DNA from: Symsagittifera roscoffensis
Lineage: Eukaryota; Xenacoelomorpha; Acoela; Convolutidae
Assembly (NCBI RefSeq): GCF_963678635.1
Contig: NC_087069.1
Coordinates: 24,666,303 to 24,730,302, forward strand
Reading direction: 5' to 3'
DNA length: 64,000 bases
The notes below the pieces were generated by a model that saw only the letters and a list, made by a program, of their open reading frames with translations, made no database searches and was not told the origin of the DNA. The number at the start of each line of letters is the position of its first letter. Within the stretch, counting starts at the first letter, position 1. Position numbers and translations under genes: made by a program. This document shows positions 14,040 to 24,309 of the stretch, one piece after another.

Positions 14040-15664
14040 TTAGTGGAAAAAGGTCTGTTGAATATTATTTTTTATCCACTGTGAGTATGGAATTGGTTTA
14101 AAAGTAGATGTACCTAATAAATCAACTTCATAGTGATTATTTTGGTAATCTAGGTAGAGTGAAAAATGTTGTAGATTGATTATTTGTGATTGATCAATGT
14201 CAGTTTTTACTGCGTATTTGCATTCTAATCGGGGTGAAGTTTCATCTTTTGCGAGATAGAATTTGATATTTTTTGGTATTTCAACTGTAGTTTTTTGTGT
14301 AAGTAGTTCAAGTGGCGTATTTCTACTTAATGTATCTGGTAATGCAAGGTTTTTCCTGCTTATCAACTTATATGTAAGTTTGGGAATTTCATTAACATTA
14401 ATTGAAATCTATAATTTCTATGATTAGGATTTGATTTTTGTATGAAAAGAAATAAAATTGGTTTATGATCTGTAAATAAAACTGTTGGGTCTTTTGATCC
14501 AAGTATCAGAAACACGTATTCTGTAAGTGTGTATATTATAGCTGTATATTCTCTCATTAGAGTTGAGAGTCGTAGCTCGGCTTGTCTGAATAATCGGGAA
14601 TTTGCTGATATAAGATTCTTTTTATTTGTTCCACTATGTGATTGTAATAATGCTGCGCCGATGCCAAAATTTGAAGTATCGCACATTGCATAGAATGGTT
14701 GGTATGGATCTGGAATTGTGTTTGAAATTTGTTCTGTCAAAAGTTTTTTAATTTCTCCAAATCGTGTTTGATGTTCGGTGGTCCATTCAAAATTATTTTG
14801 TTGTCTGAGGATGTTATAGAAAGGTCTTAAGTATAATTGCATTTTGTAAACACTTTTACTCAAGAAATTTAACATTCCAAGGAGTTTTTGGATTTTCTTT
14901 TTATTTGTAGGTGGTTGAAGTTTTTGAATTGCATCAATGCGTGATTTTAATGGAGTGATTGTGTTTCGTTGAATATTATGTCCTAAGAATTTAACGCGTG
15001 TTAAGAAGAAATGTGATTCATCGGGGGCTGCTTTCAGATTTTCGTTCTGAAGTATCTTATGATATTGGTCCAAAACTGTAAACATTTCGTCTTTAGTTTG
15101 TGATTGCATGAAAACATCATCTAATTATGTGATTGCATTTTTCTTGAGTATTAGTGGTCTAAAACATTTACTTATGAAAGCTGAAAAAGCTGCTGGTCTA
15201 ATGGATATTCCATAGAATAATCGATTAAATTCGTATTGTTGATTTCCAATAACAAATTGTCTTAATCGTCGTGATTGTTCATCTAGTGGCATTTGATTGT
15301 AAGCACTATTTAAGTCTGCGGTTGTGAAGTACTTACCATTTATCTTTGTTAAGATAACTTGTATTGGTTCAATGGGCCAATTGCATTTTGATTCGTCAAT
15401 TAGTGAATTGAGATATTTAGCGTCTAAAACTATTTTTATTGATTCACCTTTTGCTAGAATGATAACAAGGTTGATGAAGGTATTACCTTTTGGTTGTTCT
15501 ACTTTATTTCCTTGTGATATAATTTCGTATTGTTCTAAAATATCAAGTAATCTATTTACCTTGTCGTGTAATTGAATCGGTACTTTACTTGCTCTTTGTT
15601 TTTTGAAAACTGCGTCAGGTTTTAATGGAAGGCGTGGTGATAAACTAATTTTTTCAAACGTCAA
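14040..15664 (-). pseudogene. Reverse transcriptase and RNase H of the gypsy element
   Basis: This part copies element RNA into DNA and degrades the RNA strand. RT fingers and palm lie at 15,664-15,125 ('VLDAKYLNSLI', 'FTTADLNSAYNQMPL', 'RLFYGISIRPAAFSAF'). The catalytic LDD follows directly, but the residue before it, normally an aromatic, is a TAA stop at 15,125-15,127. The frame continues unchanged to 14,363 with 'VKFLGHNI', a connection segment and RNase H ('YAMCDTSNFGIGAALLQ', 'MREYTAIIYTL', 'FTDHKPI'). A frameshift near 14,366 moves the rest ('LALPDTLSRNTP', to 14,040) to another frame. Length and order fit a gypsy RT-RNase H. Confidence 0.9.
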
Positions 15665-16260
15665 ATTTTGATGTTGCGTAGACTGTTGAATATTTTATCA
15701 GTTGTTTAACTAATTTGTCAAATTCACTTTGCGTTATTTGTAAATGTTGAAAATTAAACATTGGTAAAAATTTTTGTTGTTCTTTTGTATAATTTGTTAT
15801 ATTAAATGTTGATTTAAAATATGGTCTTTCTGTGAAGTAATCTGTATTTCTTTTTTCATTACTTATTATATTATTAAAGGATAATTCTTCGTCAAGAATT
15901 GTTGATTGACAAATATCTAATAGTTGTAATATATTATTTACTCGATATGCTACTTCATTTATAGGTGAAGTTGTAGCATTTGTTTCACAATAACCTAATA
16001 GTCCTTACGGTAACGTTATTTGATATGGTATATTAATATACACGTGTAGTGAAATAATATCGGAGTTTGTGTTTTTCAAGTATTTTATGGATGAGATTGT
16101 AATTTTGAAAAATTTATGAATGGGTTTAAATTCAAAATCTGACATGAAAAGTTGTTGTTTGTTTTGACTTTTGTCATACTGATGAAGTTGTTTTATTGAA
16201 AAGTTATATAAGTTTCCTGATAGTGGTTTCAGGTGTTTCCGTTCTTGATTATGGGGTAAA
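15665..16260 (-). pseudogene. Pol linker between protease and RT (gypsy element)
   Basis: No named domain is visible, but the minus strand stays largely open and codes an Asn/Ile/Lys-rich sequence that leads into the RT start, with breaks near 16,005 and 15,680. It is best read as the protease-to-RT connecting part of pol, not as an independent gene. Confidence 0.55.
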
Positions 16261-16740
16261 TCAAGAACGGAAACAATCTTTACTCCAAATGGGGTAAACT
16301 TTTGAGAAAAATGGTGGTTGTTTGTTTAATCTTTGAAAGAATCTTAAGGCTGTGTTTTTCGTTTTTGTATATTCATCTTTGATATGAATTTTCCTATTTA
16401 AAATGTTTATTTTCGTTATATATTTAGTTATAAATGGTATGCCAATAATATTGTGCTTAATATCAGTAATATGAAATGTTTGTTTAAATGGTTTGTTCAA
16501 AATCTGGTTTTGTTCCATTGTTCTTTTGGGAACAAGGAATAGTTGGATTTTTCCATAATTTACTAATGTTGATCCTTGTGCTGTTGCTAATTTACTAGAT
16601 GTTTCAAGAGGTCTTAAATTTGGATGCAGTGTTTTGATTTCATTCCATGTGGGGATATTGATATTTTCATGATATTTGATTCTGCTTCTGAGTCAATTAA
16701 AAATCAATTTCAAGATCTGGTGGTTGAAGTTCTTTACTTT
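16261..16740 (-). pseudogene. Retroviral-type aspartic protease of the gypsy element
   Basis: Cleaves the Gag-Pol polyprotein in intact relatives. The catalytic stretch is seen at about 16,678-16,700 as 'LIDSEAESNI', where the family usually has D-S/T-G-A; the Gly is replaced by Glu. The flap-side segment 'NIIGIPFITKYI' lies near 16,440-16,400. Frame breaks separate the catalytic stretch from the downstream open part (16,518-16,261). Placement between nucleocapsid and RT is as expected. Confidence 0.65.
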
Positions 16741-16859
16741 TGTATGTTTTGATAAATATGTTTTGTGTTCGAGCATTGTACTTCGTCTTTTTTATCAGGT
16801 TTAATTACAGTGTTAATTTCGTTTACTTCTTGTGTAGTTCGTGTATTATTATTAATGGA

Positions 16860-17998
16860 TCAAGTGTAATAATCATGAAGAAGTTCCAATTTATTTTCGT
16901 ATATGTGTGAACTAAAGGGTTGCTCATATATGATAGGTTCATAGTCGTCTTCGACTGTTATCATATTTACTGAGATGGTATTATCTGTATCACTTTCAGT
17001 ATCTGTTGATCCACAATTAATGTGGTTTAATTGTAATTCTTTATTTTCTGTGTTATCAATATGTGGGGGGTCTGAAGTTGTTTCTTCATTTGTAGGTACT
17101 TGATTGATTTGTCTTTGATGCTTTATTATGTTACTTCTGTATCGATGTTTAGAATCTGGGTAACGGTTATTATTCATATGGGGTGACTGGGAATAGTTTC
17201 TGTATCTATTGTTGTAGCTCGAGTCTCGGTTTTGTGAATTATTTCGTGATCTGTTATAATAATTATCATTTGATCTTTGATTATTTGATCTATTATATGA
17301 GTTGTTCCTTGATCTGTTTTTTGGATAGTTCTGATTTCGATGGTTGGAATAACTTTGTTTGAATTGTTTCTATTTCTATTGTATGATGAATTTCGTGATC
17401 TATTGTTGGAATAGTGTCTATTCCTTATGTTTGAATGGGAACTGGATGCAGAAATAAATTCTGTTGTATTTGAATTCGATCGTGAATAGTTGTTTCTATT
17501 TTGGTTATTTTGGCTATTCGATCGACTATATCTATTTTGTGAGAAATTTTGTGATTTTCTTTGTTCGGGCGATCTACCTCTATAAATGGAGTTATATGGT
17601 GATTGATTTCTTGAATAATTTGAGTTGCCTGGAAGTGGTTTTCCAGAGCTATATATTCTTGTTTGGTAGGTTTTGATCTTTTTTCGTATTTTGATAGAAT
17701 GACTTATTTGGTTCTTTGTGCTTTTGAGGTTTATTGTGATTGTCTTGTTGTTTTTGTCTAAATTCGGCAATACTGTGTCCGTATCGTCGGCAATAATTGC
17801 ACTATTTTTCGAAAGATGGTTTGCCTTTAAAGTTTGGGTTCTTTTCATAGATGTTTAATATTTCAGTAATTTTTTAAATCAGGTCTGTATCTGATCCTTG
17901 TATGTTATTTATTTGTGTAGTATTTGTTTCGATCCGATTAACATACTGTGGTTTTAGATTTTCTGTTTCTTCAAGTTTCATTGTAATTTCTGCTTGTT
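16860..17998 (-). pseudogene. Nucleocapsid part of gag (zinc knuckle, Arg/Asn/Ser-rich)
   Basis: Binds element RNA in intact relatives. A CCHC knuckle is visible at 17,759-17,801 as 'CNYCRRYGHSIAEF': the first two Cys, the Gly-His and the spacing are right, but the last Cys has become Phe and a TAG stands just before it. Downstream (17,680-17,180) is an Arg/Asn/Ser/Tyr-rich low-complexity stretch with many 'RNNS'-like units, then an acidic part ending at 16,860. The open frame in this area drifts relative to the knuckle frame, so at least two indels have occurred. The same knuckle recurs in the second gag family at about 28,272 and 37,810. Confidence 0.75.
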
Positions 17999-20782
17999 CT
18001 ATTTATCTACAAATTTTTTAAAAACTAAATCTGGTTCTCGAATTGAGGAAGGATGAGATGCTCTCTTTTTTGTAGCTAATTTCCTTAATTGAGGGGTTAA
18101 GGTCATCATTAAAATTTCTGACATTTTTGTGTTTTTGTAATCATGTGTATTGAGTGAATATGCTTTTCGAACTAGTAATTCGATCCGAACTGCTAATTGT
18201 TTAATGGTTTCATTTGATAATCTGCAAATTTCGTTGCATAAAACTCTTTGATGTTGTTTGTTTCTTTCAGAATCAAACATTTTTGAAAATTCTTGTGTGA
18301 ATCTTTTCCAATCTGATTTTATGTCTATAGGTAGTACTGAAAACCATTTTTGGGCTGCGCCATCTAGTGTTGTTTGTATTAACGCTGTGCGTCTATGTAT
18401 CCAATTTTCATGAAGTGGCGTATTAATTGGTTCGGGTCCTATATTTAAAATTAAATTGGCTGTGACTGCACTTAGGTTATCTTCTACTGAGTATTCAGGG
18501 TCTGTTCCTGTGAATACCATTAATGGTTTATTGGATGTTATTGACAATCCTCCCATTAAATATGGATTCATTGTCATTTGGAGTGACTCTGCAGCGTTTG
18601 TTATTTTCGAGAAATTTGTGAATTGATTTTTTGATATTTCATGTTGTTGTAGGTAATATGGTAGCGGTATTTCATTTTGCAATTGAGTTGGTTGGTAAGA
18701 ATGCATATTCATTGGGTTTTGTGAGTGTATAGGTTGAAAAGATTGTGCGTTATTTGAGTTTTTTTTATTTCCATTGGTTGTTGATTCTGCATATCTGCTG
18801 GATTTTGTGGGTAAATTTTCATATTTTGGGATGGTTGAGATTGACGCAGTCTTTGTGTGCAATTTTCTTGTGTATATGGTGCAAAAATGTCTGGTTGACG
18901 ATAATCATCATCATCAGATGATAATTAATTTGTGTAATAAGGTGTTTGTTGTTTTATTCCTATTTTGTTGAAAAAATGGGTAATTTTCACTATAATCCCG
19001 TGGAGAGTGTGCTTTTCTTGGAAATTTACTGAATTGGTCGATGTATTTGGAAAGTTCCAATAATGAGAACATACGTGGTTTAAGTTTTGCATATTTTTTT
19101 GGGGGGATTGATTTGTTTTTGACTGATATACATAATTATAATTGTGTTCTGCAAAAGTGTTTATTGTGAACGTTTTTCGTGTTTTTGACGGTTTTGTCAT
19201 TGGTCTATATGTCTGATATTCCATATGTGAATATTTTGGAGCAACCAAAGGTTTAACGGTCTGTTGTAAGGTTACTTGTGGTAGTGTTGTATTTGTATTT
19301 TTCGGTGTTGTGAGGTTTGGACGTATTGGTGAGATACTTTGTTGTGTAGTTGTTACTGTTGTTTGAACTATTTCTTCATTTATGAAGTGCGATGGTGTTT
19401 GAATATCTTGCTGTGTAAGTTTTCTAGTTCCATTGAGGTTTTGATTTTATAAAACTGTTGTTTTTAAGCTGTTATTTCGTCTATCAGGTAAAAATGTATT
19501 ATAATTTAAAGGTGTTGCATCAATCGTTAGTGTTTTTTTTACATAATCTTTGTGAAAAGATATCGTACTTATTGCTTGAATTGAGATATCTGCTGGAAAT
19601 TTTAAAAATGCTGGATGAGACCATTCAGGGTCCCAAACGTAATCTGATTGTTCCACAATGACAGTGTCGTCATTGGTACTTTGGGGTCTAAAAGTTTTTC
19701 TTGCTTGTTCAAGTAAGTCGATATTATGTGTAAAATAATCAATTGTAAACCATGCTAGTATTTTTTGTAAATCATGTTTAGTGTTTTGTGGGACATCATT
19801 ATCGGTAAAATTTTCACGAATTGCGTTTAAAAATGTTGAAAATGCGACGATTTCGTTTCTTACTTTTGTATGTTTTGATGTTTTGACTGGTGATGTACTT
19901 TGAGCTTCTGTTCTTTCTAATATAGATATATAACTATATATTATTGCAAAAACTTCGTTGGTGAATATTGAGTTTGCTCTCTGTGAGTTTTGATATTGTA
20001 TGCTTTTGAGATATTCTGTGAATACTTTTGAAAATTCTAAATCAATATCGTCTGTTTGGATAACATATTTACCATGAAGTGTTCTTGGTGTACTGATTTC
20101 TGTGGTGTAGATTCCGTATTGTTGTATTAGGCTACATATATCTATCAAATAATGTTCTATAATTTGTCTTTTGATTTTTATATCTGGGAATTCTGATTTG
20201 CATGGACTGATTCCTGGTTCAAACAAATTTACCAGTAAATTTTTGCAAAATCGTGTTTGTCCTCTATCACAGAGTGAATTTATAACAAAGGGAAAAACTG
20301 CTTCTTCGTCTGGACTTTCGTCACTTTGAGTGTTGCTCGTTTTTTCGTTTGATGACTGTTAATATATAATTATCAAAATGTCTAATTGGTTGATTCCAAT
20401 TGTATAGATGTACTGGTTTGTGTTTATATATCTTTCTTATTCTTCTTTTTTCTCTTTTTGATGAGTTTGAAGTTGTTTCTGAATCGGGAAAATATAGCTG
20501 AGCATGGATTGGGCAATTTATAATTACTGATTCTTTTAATTTGTATAGTGCGTCTAGACTACTGACTTCTGATTTGGAGAAAGCATTACTATTTTTTGAA
20601 AATCTTTTTTGTGTTTTCTGTCTTTGTTTACTTATAATTTTCCTTTTTTTTGTTTGTCGTTTTGTTCGAACGTACCCAACTGTTTGTGTATGCGGGGTTA
20701 TTACAAGATCATAATTTTGGTTGTCTATTTCACAATCGTGTAATACGATTGTTTGTTTATTTCCTAAGTTTTTTAATGACAT
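17999..20782 (-). pseudogene. Long gag of the gypsy element (about 920 codons before decay)
   Basis: The capsid-like core is at 18,862-17,999: 'RRTALIQTTLDGAAQKWF', 'DWKRFTQEFSKMFDSE' and 'LVRKAYSLNTHDYKN' are typical of Ty3/gypsy Gag. Upstream, minus-strand open blocks at 18,925-19,248, 19,447-20,226 and 20,321-20,782 read into one another. The first two share a frame and are split only by a TAA at 19,447-19,449. The last is joined by a one-base shift near 20,321, and its predicted sequence continues smoothly across it. The real start is the ATG at 20,780-20,782; the intermediate blocks begin at non-ATG codons. The N-terminal ~550 residues have no domain I recognise; the first 150 are very basic. 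A diverged copy at 37,800-40,345 keeps the same N-terminal architecture, so the extension is a genuine part of this gag. Confidence 0.8.
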
Positions 20783-21668
20783 TTAGGAGGAGGGATGCAA
20801 GAAGTTATTAGTGATTTTAAATTTCCTGGACTTTTAGTCTCTACAATTTTTTGGCTAGCTTAACCTGGGTCTTTTTGTTCAGGGTTGGAGAGAAAAATAT
20901 ATCGATTCCAAAGAATGATTTTTACTTTCTCGTGGCTAGACTAAGTTAGGGTGTTAACTTACTTAATCTTACTGAGGGGTAGTGATTGTGCTCAAGGGTT
21001 GGAGAATAATAAATCGATCCACAAGGTTCAGGTATAACTATAACGCAAGTAGTTCATTGGATACTATTTTAAACTTACTAAGCTTAAGATTTATCCCGGG
21101 TCAGGTAAGAGGAGGGTTCAAGTGAAGGATGAACAACCGAAGTTCTTCACTGTTTAGCCTAAATTGAATGGTTAGCGTGATTAAAAAATTTCTATTAGTC
21201 CCGGGTCTTTAGAAACGGTAGGGTAGTGATTCGATGTTTGAGGTCGTTAGACACTTGATAAGTGGGTGGGGGAGAACAAAATTGTTCTTTTTGATCCAAG
21301 GATAAGCCTTGATGATCAGAATTCAAAATTTATAAGATAGAAATTTGATTTAAATCCAAGGAAAACCTTGATGATCTGGGTTAAGATTAAATAAAATTAA
21401 GTTTAAAATTTTTAAATTTATTTTGTAAAACGTTTTAGTTTTTGACGATATTAGTTGATTTATGATTGCTGTTATGTTTAGGTGATGAAGATTGAACAAC
21501 AGGATGATTTATATATACTAACAATTTATTGTCATGCTACTAATTTTTATTTTTGTTTTCAATTAATATTTTTTCAAATATGTTTCATATAGTACTGCAG
21601 AATCGGAGGGAACGATTTGTGATGTTTTTATCAATCCTTATTGAACAATAGTAATTTTATCTAGCGCC
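20783..21668 (-). other. Untranslated leader of the gypsy element
   Basis: Between the gag ATG and the proposed LTR there is no long frame. The leader holds imperfect direct repeats: 'GGGTTGGAGA' with a nearby 'ATCGAT' near 20,883 and 20,996, and 'CCTTGATGATC' near 21,308 and 21,367. A primer-binding site should lie next to the LTR at about 21,657-21,668 (plus-strand 'TTATCTAGCGCC'), but I cannot match it securely to a tRNA. Confidence 0.4.
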
Positions 21669-22500
21669 TGAAATAATCATTGAAGATTTCCTTCAAGGAT
21701 TTTTTGTTTGCAAATGAAAATCTAAATTCATTGCTTGTAAGATTCTAAATATAAAAGTTTAAAATTTGTTTTGACTTTTGCCGTACGACCATGAAACTAA
21801 ATGGTAAGTTTCTAGGTAGTCGTATGTCCGAGGTCTTTTTCCAATACCGGGTAGTTCTCGTATTGTGCAGAATAGTGGCTCTGATCTATTGAGTCGTAGA
21901 GACATTTCAATTAAGTTATTGTCGTGTAACATTTTGAAAATGTCTTGTCTAGTTTCTAAGCTATTAAGGTCTTTATTCGAGACTTATGGTCGCACCAGAT
22001 AAGTTATGTTCTAAGTGTAACTCATAGAGTAATATGGATAGGGTACACCGTCTGCTCGTCACGCTATCTTATTTTCGGCCGGATAGATTCGTGCAACTTC
22101 TTAGTCTAATACCGATCCTAATCTTACTCTTATATCTACTAGTCTCAGAGTGTTTAACTAGTCTCTGCTAGGCTCAATAGATCTAGAGTATACTGGCTCA
22201 TTGCGACTGCTGAAGTTCTCTTGGAGAGGTAACTAATTTCTAAGTTAAATTCAGATCTCTCTGGTGCTGAAATTACAAGTAATTTCAGCACTTACAAATA
22301 AGTGTGTTGTTAGTTTGATGGAATATGGTTGGTTAAAATTAAATATTTTATAGTGATAAAAGATCTTACTTATCCAATAATAAAATGTAGTTTAGATCAG
22401 ATTCCACTTTCGACAATTTACATAATTTACCGGGTCGTAAATGTTTAATTGCACTTGTTTTAATTGCAATTGTAAATGTTTTAATTGACAATTTCCAACA
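21669..22500 (-). repeat. Probable 5' LTR of the gypsy element
   Basis: On the minus strand the segment starts with 'TGTTGGAAATTGTC' at 22,500 and could end in 'TTATTTCA' at 21,669, giving the TG...CA ends usual for LTRs and a length of about 832 bp. The outer edge is well supported, because a coding-like LINE RT frame runs right up to 22,501 and stops there. The inner edge is a guess, since the partner LTR is not in the window. It contains a near-perfect palindrome at 22,264-22,291. Confidence 0.5.
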
Positions 22501-22720
22501 GTTCTCCAGACATGGTACTCAAGACTTGCGAAGCGTCAACGTTGTGGTAAACAGTCTGTGTCTTCTTGACATTCAGTGTTAGACCAATATCTGCGCACGA
22601 AACTTCTATACTTTGTAATATAATTCGACCATCATCAGTTCTGTTATGTTTAGTTGCAATTTACTCTGCGAAACCAAGATCATTGCGAACCTATTCTTTT
22701 TGATTTTGACAATTGTGAGA
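22501..22720 (-). pseudogene. LINE reverse transcriptase fragment
   Basis: The minus strand codes 'NDLGFAE' followed by a stop, then a stretch including 'SCADIGLTLNVKKTQ'. This matches the pattern of LINE RTs around the FADD catalytic motif and the downstream 'GL.[IL]N..KT[KQ]' segment. The catalytic Asp pair has decayed to Glu-stop. The fragment ends at the proposed LTR edge of the gypsy element, which appears to have inserted into it. Sequence further upstream (to about 23,130) is too decayed to assign. Confidence 0.6.
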
Positions 22721-23338
22721 GTTGCGTCGTACTGACTTGTGGAAGGGGACTTCTGAAGACAGGAATCAGGAAAATTAATTCAACATCACCCTTATTGAAT
22801 TTGTCGTTGTTCTTTTGAAAAATCATAGGATAACAATCCGTCATACCACCTGATTATTCTAATGAAATTTTTTTCAGAATGAGTTTTGTGGCTACTCATT
22901 GTAATTGCTTTAAGTTCAGTTATCGAAAATTAGAGTTTTTCGTTATGCAGGAAAAGTTCAGAAATGTTCTGTGGCCCACACTACGACAATGAAACCAAAC
23001 TCCTTGATCGAACATCTTTTCTATGCCTAGTTCGAAATCTTGACGCAAACAACATGGTTCGCCATCCCTCGGTATCAAATTGATTTCACAAGGTCGCGAG
23101 GACGTCGACGCTTGCGTCGCTACTAGTTGCATTTTGCCCTAAAACATCGAAATGTTTCGTTTCTTTTATCTTATCAACTACCTTCTTCAAATGATCAAAA
23201 TAAAAACTTTCGCAACCCTGTGTCTAGGTGAACTCACTGTTTTGGCTGATCAGCGTTGTTTTGAGGGAGCTTAACTAATTTAAGTAGGAGTATATGTATG
23301 ACTTGCATTTATTAATTGACTTTTGGCCTTATTGTTCC
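22721..23338. other. Decayed sequence, no assignable gene
   Basis: A minus-strand open stretch at 22,920-23,132 codes about 70 residues without a recognisable domain. It may belong to the same broken LINE as the RT fragment at 22,501-22,720, but I cannot show this. Confidence 0.3.
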
Positions 23339-23803
23339 GACTTTCGATACGAAAGTAACGGAATATTTGTGCTCGGGGTGGGTTTTTTTCTTCAGACAAA
23401 TTTTGAATTTTTAACTAGCCATTTTTGACGGAATTTTTTTATACCATTCGAAAGGTATCGTTGTCCTGAGCTCAAATTTGAAAAGATATTTCACCTGTGA
23501 TCACTTTTCGTAAAGTTAAGGGACAATTAACGCGCGATATATTTCGCGCTATTAACGCGTAAGCGGAGATTTAATCCGTTTTAGAAATAGTTCCAAATTG
23601 GTTAAAAGAAGCTTATTTGCCATAAATGGTTTGTTACAAGGAGCGAAATTTATCATTTTGTACTTTATATGGCGTGTGGGGTGATGATTTTCAAAAAAAA
23701 AATTTCAAATTTTAGAAAAAGAAATTTCCATTTCATTTAATTACATGTAAATTTTTTTGATGTTACTACTGCTCCATAAAACCTTAAAAGGCAGTCGGAA
23801 CAT

Positions 23804-23820
23804 TCAGGGCTTCGCCCTGA
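23804..23820. repeat. Conserved hairpin, copy 1
   Basis: Perfect 7-bp stem 'TCAGGGC'/'GCCCTGA' with loop TTC. It is followed by 'TACGAGCAGTCTTGTT', as in the other two copies. Confidence 0.7.
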
Positions 23821-24309
23821 TACGAGCAGTCTTGTTGTGTCTTCGATTGCATTTTTTTTTAGTATAAACGGAGTGTTTCCAGATACGTTTAATTGAAGCC
23901 TTTCTAGACGCAGTGCGTTTTTGCTTATTTGCTTTTGTGATTTGAACGGAATTCTAGTGCTGCACGGGCTTCGTCGGCATTTTTTCAATTTTTTCTTTTT
24001 TGTTTCGATTTCGATACGAAAGTAACGGAATATTTGTGCTCGGGGTGGGTTTTTTTTTCTTCAGACAAATTTCGACTTTTTAACTAGCCATTTTTGACGA
24101 AATTTATTTATATCACTCAAAAGGTATTGTTGTCCTGAGCTCAAATTTGAAAAGATATTACAACTGTGATCATGTTTTGTAAAGTTATGAGGGTTTAAAG
24201 GTTGTCATTTTGACCACTTTGGGACAATTAACGCGCGATATAATTCTAGCTATTAACGCGTAAGCGGAGATTTAATCCGTCTTAGAAATCGTTCCAAATT
24301 GGTTAAAAG

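Larger units (their letters stand above)
12597..22500 (-). mobile_element. Ty3/gypsy-type LTR retrotransposon, 3' truncated, decayed
   Basis: Reading on the minus strand from 22,500 downward: probable 5' LTR, leader, a long gag, nucleocapsid, protease, RT, RNase H and integrase. This order (integrase last) is that of Ty3/gypsy elements. The coding sequence breaks off inside the C-terminal part of integrase at about 12,600, where the 38-bp satellite starts, so the 3' LTR and any env-like ORF are missing. The element carries several frameshifts and in-frame stops, so it cannot be autonomous now. The 5' edge interrupts a LINE RT fragment, which supports an insertion boundary at 22,500/22,501. 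Confidence 0.85.

Noticed and set aside
12989-20782. Alternative genetic code suggested by in-frame TAA, TAG and TGA in conserved domains
   Set aside because: Frameshifts are as common as stops, all three stops occur, and different copies have stops at different places. Ordinary decay explains it.
21657-21668. Primer-binding site for the gypsy element
   Set aside because: The sequence is in the right place for the guessed LTR edge, but I cannot match it to a tRNA 3' end with confidence.
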